Source: an uncultured Robinsoniella sp.
GTDB lineage: Bacteria > Bacillota > Clostridia > Lachnospirales > Lachnospiraceae
Reading direction: 5' to 3'
DNA length: 53,902 nt
Assembly: GCA_900539655.1 (NCBI GenBank)
Contig: UQCR01000037.1
Span: 1-53,902, forward strand
In this document: positions 15,761-24,570 of the stretch, piece by piece
Numbering within the stretch: the first letter of the stretch is position 1
How the letters are laid out: each line of letters opens with the position of its first letter
Position numbers and translations under genes: made by a program
The notes under the pieces: model-generated
Databases searched by the model: none
What the model was told of the DNA's origin: nothing
The model's input: the letters and a program-made list of their open reading frames with translations, nothing else

Positions 15761-17077
15761 TTATTCTCTGCAAATCCTATAGGTTCCATCCCCGGTGCCA
15801 TCTATCCAGGAACTATAGAACTCTTCTGCTGCTTTTTCAAAATACCAGGTATCCTTTACTCCGGCCGACTCATAAGGTGAATGCATGGCAAGCTGAGCCA
15901 GACCCACATCTACTGTATTCAGGGCTATTTGTGTATTGGAGATATTTCCCAGTGTGGATCCTCCCATCATATCCGAACGGTTGACAAACGTCTGATACGG
16001 CACTACTGCACGATTACAGATCATTTTAAATACTGCTGCTGATACAGCATCTGTTGTGTACTTCTGATTTGCACTGTATTTAATTACGATTCCTCCATTC
16101 AGATAGGGACGGTTTGTGGGGTCTGTCTTCTTCGTATAGTTCGGATGAACTCCATGTGCATTATCTGCGGAAATCATAAAACTGGAGGACAATGCCATTA
16201 AAAATGCCTCCTCATCCCTGGATGTGCCCCTGTTTATCCTTCGAAGCGTATCTCCCAGAAATGTGGATGCCGCTCCCTGCTTGGTGGCACTCCCTACCTC
16301 TTCATTATCCAGAACGCAATAGACCGCTGCGCTTCTAGAACTTTTCCCTTTCCGGAATCCCTGAAGGGATGCAAAAGCACACTGGAGGTCATCCAGACGC
16401 CCGCTGGAGATATATTCTTCATTAGCGCCCCAAAAGCTGCCCTTTACCCTGTTATACAAAAATAAATCTGTACTCAACACAGATTCTTCCGAAACTCCGG
16501 CATTTTCAGCTGCCAATCTGTAAAATGAGCCTTTTGCTGACTCATCCCCCAGAATAGGAAGCATATCATCCTGAACATTATATTTATAGCCATCATTCAC
16601 ATCCCGGTTCATATGAACTGCCAGATTGGGGATCATTACCAGATCCCGGTCGATATTTACCAGTTTGGTGCAGATCTTTTCCCCTTCCTTTACCAGGATT
16701 CTTCCAGCGACAGACAAGGGCCTGTCAAACCATGGAGAACAAATCATGCCTCCGTATTTTTCCACATTTAATTTCACATACTTATTTTCAGTTACAATTT
16801 CGGGATTTTCTTTCACCTTAAAGGAAGGTGAATCACTGTGGCTGGATATAATCTGAAATCCGGTAAAGGATTTTTCCGGGAGTTTAAATGCAATGAGAGA
16901 AGAACCGTTTCTGGACACAAAATAACTTCTTCCTGCCTTAAGCTTCCACGGTCTTCCCTCCTGTAATTCTTCAAATCCATCTGCCTCCAGTATTTCCTTT
17001 ATATTAGAAACCACATGGTAACAGCTTGGACTCCGGTCAATAAACGATAACAATTCCCTGGCTGTTTCTCTGTACAT
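15761..17077 (-). CDS. apeB: M18-family (aspartyl) aminopeptidase
   Basis: A 438-residue cytoplasmic metallopeptidase removing N-terminal residues, typically Asp/Glu, from peptides. M18 signatures seen: ISSHSDSPSFKVK (first zinc ligands) at about 77-89, VLDNEEVGSATKQGA (catalytic Glu and zinc ligand) in the middle, SADNAHGVHPNY, and LAMHSPYESAGVKD near the C terminus. Length is typical (about 430). It is monocistronic with its own terminator; a 32-base-spaced hairpin lies in its leader at 17103-17145. Confidence 0.9.
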   Translation of the reverse strand: MYRETARELLSFIDRSPSCYHVVSNIKEILEADGFEELQEGRPWKLKAGRSYFVSRNGSSLIAFKLPEKSFTGFQIISSHSDSPSFKVKENPEIVTENKYVKLNVEKYGGMICSPWFDRPLSVAGRILVKEGEKICTKLVNIDRDLVMIPNLAVHMNRDVNDGYKYNVQDDMLPILGDESAKGSFYRLAAENAGVSEESVLSTDLFLYNRVKGSFWGANEEYISSGRLDDLQCAFASLQGFRKGKSSRSAAVYCVLDNEEVGSATKQGAASTFLGDTLRRINRGTSRDEEAFLMALSSSFMISADNAHGVHPNYTKKTDPTNRPYLNGGIVIKYSANQKYTTDAVSAAVFKMICNRAVVPYQTFVNRSDMMGGSTLGNISNTQIALNTVDVGLAQLAMHSPYESAGVKDTWYFEKAAEEFYSSWIDGTGDGTYRICRE

Positions 17078-17102
17078 ATTCTTTTTATACCTCCTGATAA
17101 CT

Positions 17103-17152
17103 GTATTTCAGCCACCATAGGCAACTGCTTATCCGGCTGAAATACTTTTTTT
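17103..17152 (+). terminator. Plus-strand hairpin with T run in the aminopeptidase leader
   Basis: gtatttcagcc (17103-17113) pairs with ggctgaaatac (17135-17145), followed by TTTTTTT on the plus strand only. No plus-strand gene ends here, so it could end an antisense transcript, or fold in the minus-strand leader. Confidence 0.45.
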
Positions 17153-17192
17153 GTTATCATAACACAACCTCTATTTGTATTCAATGGATTGC

Positions 17193-19595
17193 TTATCCTT
17201 CCGTTTCCCTGATTCTTTCCACTACCGGCTGCTTCCGGAAGATATAGATTGCTGCCGAGGAAACCAGTATCGGTATTAAGATGGTAAATACCGCATATCC
17301 AAGGAAATACCATAGTGGGAATTTAAAATGCATATAATCTACACCAATGTTATCCATAACTTTGATGATCAGAGCACCTGCACCGGTTCCCAATACCAAT
17401 GTAAATGCTAGATTCACAGCCGCCAGCAAAAACCCTTCATACTGTATCATTCTGGATAACTGGCGTTCTGTCATGCCGATAGACTGGAGTACCGCAAATT
17501 CCTGTTTTCTGGTCACAATATTCGTAATTAATGTATTAACCAGATTGATCAGGCTGAATGCAATGATGAAGCAGCAGATGCCAAGCAGCATACCGCTTAT
17601 TCTTGTGTAGGTTAACTCATCCGCATCCATTCTTTCCTGCAGCGTGTCCATCGCAATTCTTTGGTCTCCATCAACAATCTTTGACAGGGCAGCCGTGATC
17701 TCTGCTTCTTTTGTCTGATCCGTAGATACAATTAATGCTAAATTCAGATTCATATCTCCCATAATCCTGCGCATGGAATCTTCTGTCATCCAGATAATCG
17801 AACTATCCTTATTCTTGTAAAAGTCCGTACCCAAAAACACACCTGCCGTAAAAGTTTCTTTTACTGTGTTTCCATTGTAAAAAGTAAGCTCCAGCTTCTC
17901 ACCAAGCTTTAGATTTGCTCCGAATATTTCTTTTAGCAGTTCATTATTCTGTACCAGTATTTCGTTATTCTCCGTCATTCGGTCATAATCCAGGGTACCT
18001 TCTTTCAATTTAGACTGCATCTCTTTCACATCAGCTCTGCTGAAAGTCATAACTCCGTCCTCAGAAGACTGTCCATTCATTAAATAGTGAACCCGGGCTT
18101 TTTGATTTACATATACCTTTTTCACACCATCAATCTGCTCAATCCGGCTGATCAGGCTGTCATTAAGGGGGTTATCCAACTGCAGGTCACTATAGCCATG
18201 CTCCTGGGTCTGGATTGCATTACTGGAAAAAGAAATCACATATTCACCAATGGAAAACTCACTCTGCCTGGAATATCCCTCCTGACTGAACGAATTCAGA
18301 TAGATAGATGCTGTCATAAACAGAATCCCTCCTACTCCCATAGAGATCATCGTCAGTGTTGACTTCTTACGGTTTCTGGCAAATCCCATCTGCGCCATGG
18401 AAAGAGGCGTAATCTTTCTTGCTAATTTCCTGGTATTTCCTTTTCTTACTTTTCCCTCATACGCATTAAATCTGGAGGCTTCAATCGGGGAAACCGCAGC
18501 TGCCATTTTTGCCGGACGCCGTATAGAGAATAAAACGGTAAACAGTTCTATTACCATCGTCATGAGTACTGTCATTCCGGTATTTGACCAGCTGAATCCA
18601 TCCGACTTTAGCAAAAAACCACCGATTACTCCTACTACAATCCCTGCTGGGATCGCAAAAGCACCTAATATCCATCCTTCTCTGGTCACCATATTACGAA
18701 TCTGCTTTTTCGTCATGCCAATTGTGCGCAGCTGTCCGAACTGCCTGATTCTCCCAACTACGGATATATAAAACACACTGTAAATTACAAGTATACTGAC
18801 AAAAATAAGGCCAATTGCAATTCCTGAGGCAGTGCCGATAACCTGCAATTTCTTTGCTCCCATCAAGGTATCCGCAAAATAAGTATTATCACTGACATTC
18901 TGTCTTTCAATTTTACATTCCGATGCTATATCCACCGCCAGTTGTTTAAACTCCTCACTGGTCAGGGATTTTGCATCTTTTATTTTCACAAGGGCATCAT
19001 AATTAATTTCTTTCATACTTGAGCCCTGGTCTGCATACAGCTTAGAGACAGCAAATGGGTACATGCTATTTGACGGATTTCCTTCCAAAATGCCTCTTAC
19101 CGTAAATGTCTCTGTTGTTCCATCCAGAAATGTAATCTCAAAAGACTCCCCCAGACGGCTTTCTTTGCCAAGGGTCTTTAAAAAGTCCGAAAATACTGCT
19201 GCTTCGTTTAGCTCCTGAGGAAATGTTCCTTCTTTTATAGCCGCCTGTTTTATGGGTCCTTGTTTTTCCGGAAAATAAACCGGGTAAAATGAATAATTAT
19301 CTTTGGATATTACCTTGCCGAATTTATTTAATGCAAGATACTCAATGTTTTCATTTTTGTCTATGGCTTCGATCTGTTCCTCATTCAGGTCTTTGTAAAT
19401 CACATGCTGCATTTTTTCAACATTCCGCTCCTGGCTTGTAAAATATGCCGAAATAAAAGACAGCATTCCAGAAAGCAGCGTGGTAGATAACACAATTGTG
19501 AGAATAATGAATATGTTGCGCATCCGGTTATTTTTTATACTGCTTACAGCCAGATTCCAAATGTATTTTCCATTGTTATTCTTCTCCAGCTTCAT
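17193..19595 (-). CDS. FtsX-type ABC transporter permease (two FtsX modules)
   Basis: An 800-residue membrane protein starting at the ATG at 19593-19595, chosen because AGGTGG lies just upstream; the ATPase stop is one base away. TM1 at residues 20-45 (IFIILTIVLSTTLLSGML), a large extracellular domain, three helices at about 265-375 (first FtsX module), a second extracellular domain, and three more helices at the C terminus (second module). The layout matches MacB/LolC-like permeases that extrude or sense peptides and lipids. With the adjacent ATPase and two-component system it probably confers antimicrobial-peptide or cell-envelope stress resistance. Confidence 0.85.
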   Translation of the reverse strand: MKLEKNNNGKYIWNLAVSSIKNNRMRNIFIILTIVLSTTLLSGMLSFISAYFTSQERNVEKMQHVIYKDLNEEQIEAIDKNENIEYLALNKFGKVISKDNYSFYPVYFPEKQGPIKQAAIKEGTFPQELNEAAVFSDFLKTLGKESRLGESFEITFLDGTTETFTVRGILEGNPSNSMYPFAVSKLYADQGSSMKEINYDALVKIKDAKSLTSEEFKQLAVDIASECKIERQNVSDNTYFADTLMGAKKLQVIGTASGIAIGLIFVSILVIYSVFYISVVGRIRQFGQLRTIGMTKKQIRNMVTREGWILGAFAIPAGIVVGVIGGFLLKSDGFSWSNTGMTVLMTMVIELFTVLFSIRRPAKMAAAVSPIEASRFNAYEGKVRKGNTRKLARKITPLSMAQMGFARNRKKSTLTMISMGVGGILFMTASIYLNSFSQEGYSRQSEFSIGEYVISFSSNAIQTQEHGYSDLQLDNPLNDSLISRIEQIDGVKKVYVNQKARVHYLMNGQSSEDGVMTFSRADVKEMQSKLKEGTLDYDRMTENNEILVQNNELLKEIFGANLKLGEKLELTFYNGNTVKETFTAGVFLGTDFYKNKDSSIIWMTEDSMRRIMGDMNLNLALIVSTDQTKEAEITAALSKIVDGDQRIAMDTLQERMDADELTYTRISGMLLGICCFIIAFSLINLVNTLITNIVTRKQEFAVLQSIGMTERQLSRMIQYEGFLLAAVNLAFTLVLGTGAGALIIKVMDNIGVDYMHFKFPLWYFLGYAVFTILIPILVSSAAIYIFRKQPVVERIRETEG

Positions 19596-19596
19596 G

Positions 19597-20271
19597 TTAC
19601 CACCTGCCTTCTGCAACTTTACCATCTTCGATCCGAATTGTTACATCTGCCATCTGGGCAATTTCCTCATTATGTGTAATCATCACAACCGTCTGATGAA
19701 ATTGGCAGCTTGTTAATTTTAATAGCCCCAATACATCTGCACTTGTCTTACTGTCCAGATTACCCGTGGGTTCATCTGCAAGTATAATAGCCGGTTTTGT
19801 GGCTAATGCCCGGGCAATTGCCACCCTCTGCTGCTGCCCCCCGGAAAGCATATTCGGCATATTGGTAAGCTTATCTTCCAGTCCCAGCATCTTTACTACC
19901 TTCTTAACGTACTCTTCATCCGTTTTATTTCCATCCAGCTGGATTGGAAGAATAATATTTTCATATACATTCAGGATTGGTACCAAATTGTAATTCTGGA
20001 ATACAAATCCGATTCTTCTTCTTCGAAATACCGTCAGTTTTTCATCATTCATCTGGGATAAATCTTTTTCCGCCACAATGACGCTTCCGCCTGTGGGTTT
20101 ATCAAGACCGCCCAGCATGTGCAAAAGCGTTGATTTACCGCTTCCGGAAGTTCCCACTACCGCTGCAAAAGACCCTTCCTCAATTTTTAAATTCACACCG
20201 TCCAACGCCCGTACTACATTGGGTTCCTCCCCATAATACTTCGTAAGATTTTTGGTTTCTAATATCGTCAT
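19597..20271 (-). CDS. ABC transporter ATP-binding protein (MacB/LolD type)
   Basis: A 224-residue ATPase. The start at 20271 is chosen for GCGGAGGA just upstream; the longer frame has no ribosome site. Walker A GTSGSGKST (40-48), Q-loop VFQNYNLVP, signature LSGGQQQRVAIARAL, Walker B ILADEPTGNLD and H-switch MITHNE are all present. It energises the FtsX permease encoded one base downstream. Confidence 0.93.
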   Translation of the reverse strand: MTILETKNLTKYYGEEPNVVRALDGVNLKIEEGSFAAVVGTSGSGKSTLLHMLGGLDKPTGGSVIVAEKDLSQMNDEKLTVFRRRRIGFVFQNYNLVPILNVYENIILPIQLDGNKTDEEYVKKVVKMLGLEDKLTNMPNMLSGGQQQRVAIARALATKPAIILADEPTGNLDSKTSADVLGLLKLTSCQFHQTVVMITHNEEIAQMADVTIRIEDGKVAEGRW

Positions 20272-20347
20272 ACTTTTTATCCTCCGCTTTATGATCCTTT
20301 TAATTTTCCATACCGCTGTGTTCAAATGAACCGTTTCCTGTTTGGAT

Positions 20348-20376
20348 AATATAATCTTACCAGCGGATTGTTTCAA
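20348..20376 (-). promoter_or_regulatory. Promoter of the ABC transporter genes
   Basis: TTGAAA (minus strand, 20371-20376), 17-base spacer, TATATT (20348-20353). It sits just after the terminator of the regulator/kinase transcript, so the transporter can be induced separately. Confidence 0.65.
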
Positions 20377-20390
20377 AACCCTCTCAATAG

Positions 20391-20421
20391 AAAAAGAAAT
20401 AGTTTCAATTTTGAAACTATT
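20391..20421 (-). terminator. Terminator after the histidine kinase gene
   Basis: A perfect 11-bp palindrome (20398-20408 with 20411-20421) overlaps the kinase stop codon and is followed on the minus strand by TTCTTTTTCT. It could also bind the response regulator. Confidence 0.65.
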
Positions 20422-21355
20422 CCTTCTCTTTTGTCAGATACACTCCAAAGCTGCTTCCTTCCCCCCGATTGGATCTCACTTTGATAAATCCATTCTGGCT
20501 TGCTATAATCTGTCTGGATAAATACAGCCCTATCCCAATTCCAGGTTTTTTATGGACCTTAGGCTCACGGTAAAATCTTTTAAAAATATCATTGATATGA
20601 TCCGGTTCAATTCCAATCCCCGTATCTTCCACGACAACCTTTGAAAACATTTCGGATTCCTCTATGGTAATGCGGATTCTGCCATTTTCCGGGGTATATT
20701 TCACCGCATTGTCCAGAATGTTAAACAGCGCCTCTGTGGTCCATTTCCGGTCAAAAGCAGCCATTGCCTTCTCATCTGCCTGTATTTCAATGCAAATCTC
20801 TTTTTTCTTTGCCTCCAGCTCAATACTCTCCACAACCTCCATGACACAATCCAGAAGCAATGCTCTTTCCTTTTTCAGCACAATCATATTATTTTCCAGT
20901 CTGGACATTTTCATCAGGGAACGCACCAGAAAATCCAATTTTTCTATCTGATCCTGCATGACCTTCAGAAATCTTCGCTCTTCCTCCCGGTCTAATTCAT
21001 GATTCAAAATGGTATCCGAATACATAGTAATATTGGAAATAGGAGTTTTTAGCTGATGAGAGATATCAGAAACCATCTCCTGAACTGCTTTCTTCTGATT
21101 CCGATTCTCTTCTACTGAGGCACAGGTTATATCATAGAGCCGTTTCAGCATCATTTGAATCTTAGAACAAAGGGTATCTTCATCCAGCTCAAATCCACCC
21201 ACACCTTCTCCCTTTAATATACATTCAATACTTTCATATATCTGATCGGTAAAATTCACAAATCTTCTTCTCATTGCCAGCCACATCAAGATCATTCCCA
21301 CGCCCAGGCATAGTACTGTAAGAATATATAAAATCATCCAGTTCTGTGTACTCAT
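20417..21355 (-). CDS. Sensor histidine kinase with a single membrane helix
   Basis: A 312-residue kinase starting at the ATG preceded by GGGAGATAATC (a longer frame to 21412 lacks a site). One transmembrane helix at residues 8-27 and no extracellular domain; HisKA H-box with phosphoacceptor His100 (DISHQLKTPISN); ATP-binding N box (ILDNAVKYTPENG), G1 (VEDTGIGI) and G2 (KPGIGIGLYLSR). With no sensing domain it probably receives its signal from the neighbouring ABC permease, as BceS does from BceAB, although BceS normally has two helices. Its gene is 64 bases after the regulator gene. Confidence 0.9.
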   Translation of the reverse strand: MSTQNWMILYILTVLCLGVGMILMWLAMRRRFVNFTDQIYESIECILKGEGVGGFELDEDTLCSKIQMMLKRLYDITCASVEENRNQKKAVQEMVSDISHQLKTPISNITMYSDTILNHELDREEERRFLKVMQDQIEKLDFLVRSLMKMSRLENNMIVLKKERALLLDCVMEVVESIELEAKKKEICIEIQADEKAMAAFDRKWTTEALFNILDNAVKYTPENGRIRITIEESEMFSKVVVEDTGIGIEPDHINDIFKRFYREPKVHKKPGIGIGLYLSRQIIASQNGFIKVRSNRGEGSSFGVYLTKEKE

Positions 21356-21419
21356 ATGATTATCTCCCTTATCTTCTTTGGTTAAATGTTTCATTTGCAG
21401 GCAACTCGCCAAACGGCTG

Positions 21420-22103
21420 CTATCTCACGGCTTCTTCCACTACCCACTGATAACCTACGCCATAAATGGTCTTTATATATGAAAATTTATCATCTGATAT
21501 CTTCGACCTTAAGCGGCTGATATTAATCGTAAGGGTATGTTCATCCACAAAATTTCCATCCGCATCCCACAGATCTTCCAGGAGTATCTGTCTTGTCAGC
21601 ACCTGCGTCTGATTGCTGCAGAACTTAGACAACAGCTTAAATTCTGTCGGTGTTAAAACCAGTGGCCTGCCCTGTTTTAAAACGGTCTGCCTGTCAAAGT
21701 GAATTTCCAGATTCCCGCAATTCATAACCGATAACTTCGTCCTCTCACATCTTCTTAAAATTGCCTGGATCCGCTGTAATACTACCCTGATATTAAACGG
21801 TTTGGTTATATAATCATCCGCGCCTGCCTCAAATCCCTTTATCATATCCTCATCCATATCATTTGCCGTCAAAAATATAATGGGTACACTGCTCTTCTCC
21901 CTTATCCTTCTTCCAAGTGAAAACCCATCTTCATCCGGCAGATTGACATCCATCAGCACCAGATCAAATTCCCTATTATTAACCAGTTGCCATGCCCCTC
22001 CCGCATCAAATACCGGAACGGCCTCGTATCCTTCCAGCTGAAGGTTATAGCACAGGCCTGCGTTAAGCATCTCATCATCTTCTATTATTAATATTGCCTT
22101 CAT
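21420..22103 (-). CDS. OmpR-family response regulator
   Basis: A 227-residue regulator starting at the ATG behind AAAGGAGAG. Receiver domain residues 1-115 with acidic pocket Asp9/Asp10, phosphoacceptor Asp52 (LVLMDVNLP) and Lys in YITKPFN; C-terminal winged helix (about 130-225, LTPTEFKLLSKF ... VGYQW). It is first in the regulator-kinase transcript and probably activates the adjacent ABC exporter genes. Confidence 0.93.
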   Translation of the reverse strand: MKAILIIEDDEMLNAGLCYNLQLEGYEAVPVFDAGGAWQLVNNREFDLVLMDVNLPDEDGFSLGRRIREKSSVPIIFLTANDMDEDMIKGFEAGADDYITKPFNIRVVLQRIQAILRRCERTKLSVMNCGNLEIHFDRQTVLKQGRPLVLTPTEFKLLSKFCSNQTQVLTRQILLEDLWDADGNFVDEHTLTINISRLRSKISDDKFSYIKTIYGVGYQWVVEEAVR

Positions 22104-22230
22104 AAAACTCTCCTTTAATCTAAGTTCAAATTCGCTCCGGGAGCATGCGTAGGTGTTCCTATTTTCTATGATTATACTATAATTTCTCCTTCTTTTATAC
22201 AGCATTCTCACAGAACCGCAGAAAATGCAA

Positions 22231-22259
22231 TTGCAATTCCCCCTCCGCTATCGTATAAT
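22231..22259 (+). promoter_or_regulatory. Promoter of the DJ-1/WYL operon
   Basis: TTGCAA (22231-22236), 17-base spacer, TATAAT (22254-22259), 27 bases before the DJ-1-like start codon. Confidence 0.75.
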
Positions 22260-22286
22260 GAACAAAATATAATTTTAGGAGGCTCT

Positions 22287-22865
22287 ATGAAAACTTTACT
22301 TTTTTTAGCAAAAGGCTTTGAAACTATGGAATTCAGCGTATTTATAGACGTTTTGGGATGGGCACGCAACGATTACGGATGCGATGTCACAGTTACTACC
22401 TGCGGATTCCATAAGCAAGTAATGAGTACATTCGGTGTTCCGGTAATCGTGGATGCACTGATAGATGAAATAGATCCTGATGATTACGACGCGCTGGCAA
22501 TCCCCGGCGGCTTTGAAGAATTTGGCTTTTACGAGGAAGCATATGACGACAAATTATTAGATCTGATCCGTTACTTTGATGAAAAAGAAAAACCGATCGC
22601 TTCAGTCTGTGTTGCGGCACTGCCACTTGGAAAAAGCGGTATCCTAAAAGGCAGAAAAGGAACAACCTATCACCTGAGGGGTGGTTACCGCCAGGAACAG
22701 CTGGCACAATTTGAAGTGGAAATCGTAGATGATCCAGTAGTAATAGACCGGAATGTTATTACGTCCTATTGTCCACAGACTGCAGCACCGGTGGCATTTG
22801 CCCTGTTGGAAAAACTGACCTCCAAAGAGCAGACGGAAATCGTAAAAGCAGCTATGGGCTATTAG
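22287..22865 (+). CDS. DJ-1/PfpI-family protein
   Basis: A 192-residue protein of the DJ-1/ThiJ/PfpI fold. The elbow nucleophile Cys is in IASVCVAALPLG, with Glu15 near LAKGFETMEF as the partner acidic residue. Family members include deglycase-like, chaperone and amidase-like enzymes; the substrate cannot be read from the sequence. AGGAGG precedes the ATG. It is co-transcribed with the WYL regulator 18 bases downstream. Confidence 0.88.
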   Translation: MKTLLFLAKGFETMEFSVFIDVLGWARNDYGCDVTVTTCGFHKQVMSTFGVPVIVDALIDEIDPDDYDALAIPGGFEEFGFYEEAYDDKLLDLIRYFDEKEKPIASVCVAALPLGKSGILKGRKGTTYHLRGGYRQEQLAQFEVEIVDDPVVIDRNVITSYCPQTAAPVAFALLEKLTSKEQTEIVKAAMGY

Positions 22866-22883
22866 AGTTCACGAGGTAGTATC

Positions 22884-23795
22884 ATGAAGATCGACAGGCT
22901 AATCGGCATCTTATCCATTCTGCTCCAAAATGAAAAAGTAACTGCACCATATCTCGCCGAAAAATTTGAAGTTTCAAGGCGGACCATCAACCGGGACATT
23001 GAAGATATATGTAAAGCAGGCATTCCCCTGATCACTACACAGGGCACAAATGGCGGTATTTCCATTGCAGAAGGCTACAAGATTGATAAAACCCTGATCA
23101 CCTCCCGTGAACTGCAGTCTATACTCACTGGTTTGCGTGGACTGGACAGTGTATCAGGCACGAAGGAATACAGCCGGCTCATAGATAAATTATCCGTGAA
23201 AACACGTTCTGTTTATTCATCCAGTGACCATATTCTGGTCAATCTGGCATCGTATTATAAAGGATCCCTTGCTCCTAAAATAGAAATGATTCAAAAGGCA
23301 ATTGATGAATCCAGGCTCATTTCTTTTCAATACTATGCAAACAACGGTGAAAGCAAACGCATTCTGGAACCTTACCTGATTGTATTTCAATGGACCTCAT
23401 GGTATGTCTGGGGCTTTTGCCGCCAAAAAGAAAATATGCGCCTCTTCAAGCTGAACCGCCTCTGGAATCTTACAGTTGAGGATACCTCTTTTCTTCCAAG
23501 AACCCTTCCTGAATATAACTGCGGCATTGAACATGTATTCCCGGACCATTACCAGGTTCACGCTATGTTCCATCCCTCCGCAAAATGGAAGCTCATCGAA
23601 GAATATGGCATTGACTGCTATACCGTTTCAGACGATGGACGCCTCTCCTTTCGATTTGGCTTTGCCAGCAAAGAAAACCTGATCAGTTGGATTTTAAGCT
23701 TTGGCAGTCAGGCGGAGGTAATCGAACCGGTTCAAATACGTGACGAGATTTCCCATATTGTAAAAAAAATGTATTCCATCTATTCTGAAACATGA
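22884..23795 (+). CDS. HTH-WYL transcriptional regulator
   Basis: A 303-residue YafY/YobV-type regulator. The N-terminal DeoR-like HTH (residues 1-60, VTAPYLAEKFEVSRRTINRDIEDICKAGIPL) is followed by a WYL domain (about 135-215; the motif is seen as SWYVWGFCRQKENMRLFKLNRL) and a C-terminal WCX-like extension. WYL domains bind ligands or nucleic acid. It probably controls its own operon with the DJ-1-like gene. Confidence 0.9.
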   Translation: MKIDRLIGILSILLQNEKVTAPYLAEKFEVSRRTINRDIEDICKAGIPLITTQGTNGGISIAEGYKIDKTLITSRELQSILTGLRGLDSVSGTKEYSRLIDKLSVKTRSVYSSSDHILVNLASYYKGSLAPKIEMIQKAIDESRLISFQYYANNGESKRILEPYLIVFQWTSWYVWGFCRQKENMRLFKLNRLWNLTVEDTSFLPRTLPEYNCGIEHVFPDHYQVHAMFHPSAKWKLIEEYGIDCYTVSDDGRLSFRFGFASKENLISWILSFGSQAEVIEPVQIRDEISHIVKKMYSIYSET

Positions 23796-24007
23796 CATAC
23801 AGTTGTCCTGTTGCTCCTGTTATAATATCAATTAGTATTGCATGGTGCGGATTACAGCTGCTATATAGCTGCAAATTTATGCCGGGTGGCGCCAAACTTG
23901 CACCTGCTCCGGACATAGGGCGCTATATAACAAGACTCTATGCCATGCCGTACTTAATAGGGCCTTAATGTTCACATAGCTCTATGATACGAAAGGAGAA
24001 AATCAGT

Positions 24008-24268
24008 ATGATTGAATCAAGATGTGGAATACTATGCTCTGCCTGTTCCTTCAAATCAGACGGTGTCTGTATTGGATGCGTACATATCCAAAAACCTTTC
24101 TGGGGGGATTCCTGCCCGGTAAAAGACTGCTGTGAATCAAAAAAACAGGACCATTGCGGAACCTGTGACAATTTTCCATGTGACCTTCTGAACCAGTTTG
24201 CCTATGATGAAAACCAGGGGGACAATGGCCTGCGCATTGAACAATGCAGAAAATGGAAGAACTGTTAG
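24008..24268 (+). CDS. Cys-rich DUF3795-like protein
   Basis: An 86-residue protein starting at the ATG behind AAAGGAG. About a dozen cysteines in C-x2-C patterns (CGILCSACSF, CIGCVH, CPVKDCC, CGTCDNFPCD) match the DUF3795 pattern, thought to bind metal. Function unknown. It is monocistronic, followed by a strong terminator. Confidence 0.8.
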   Translation: MIESRCGILCSACSFKSDGVCIGCVHIQKPFWGDSCPVKDCCESKKQDHCGTCDNFPCDLLNQFAYDENQGDNGLRIEQCRKWKNC

Positions 24269-24309
24269 GTGGTATAACAATTCAGCGGTTTGCCATAAAA
24301 CAGATCTGT

Positions 24310-24357
24310 AAAAATCAATACATTGCAGTTTAACACTGTACTGTATTGATTTTTTTA
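24310..24357 (+). terminator. Terminator after the DUF3795-like gene
   Basis: AAAAATCAATACA (24310-24322) pairs with 24342-24354, with an inner GCAGT/ACTGT arm and a T tail on the plus strand. Confidence 0.85.
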
Positions 24358-24439
24358 TATCTAATGACATTTATACCTTTTTTTCCTTTCTCTCACTGCA
24401 TCTCTATAAAATTCATATTTTCTTAAGAATTTCACGTGG

Positions 24440-24467
24440 TTGACAAATTTTTATTCCATGATATGGT
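24440..24467 (+). promoter_or_regulatory. Promoter of the FUSC-like gene
   Basis: TTGACA (24440-24445), 16-base spacer, TATGGT (24462-24467). It lies within an open extension of the frame, showing that translation starts downstream at 24571. Confidence 0.65.
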
Positions 24468-24570
24468 AATAGTAGTTAATAATCTGAGCGGTTTTGTCTG
24501 CAAAATTCTATATCTTAACCCAGAAGGCAATTTTCAGTTGCTGTCTCTGGTTCGAAAGGAGTATATAAAT

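Noticed and set aside
17103..17152. Terminator of the ABC permease operon
   Set aside because: The T run is on the plus strand only, so it cannot end the minus-strand permease transcript.
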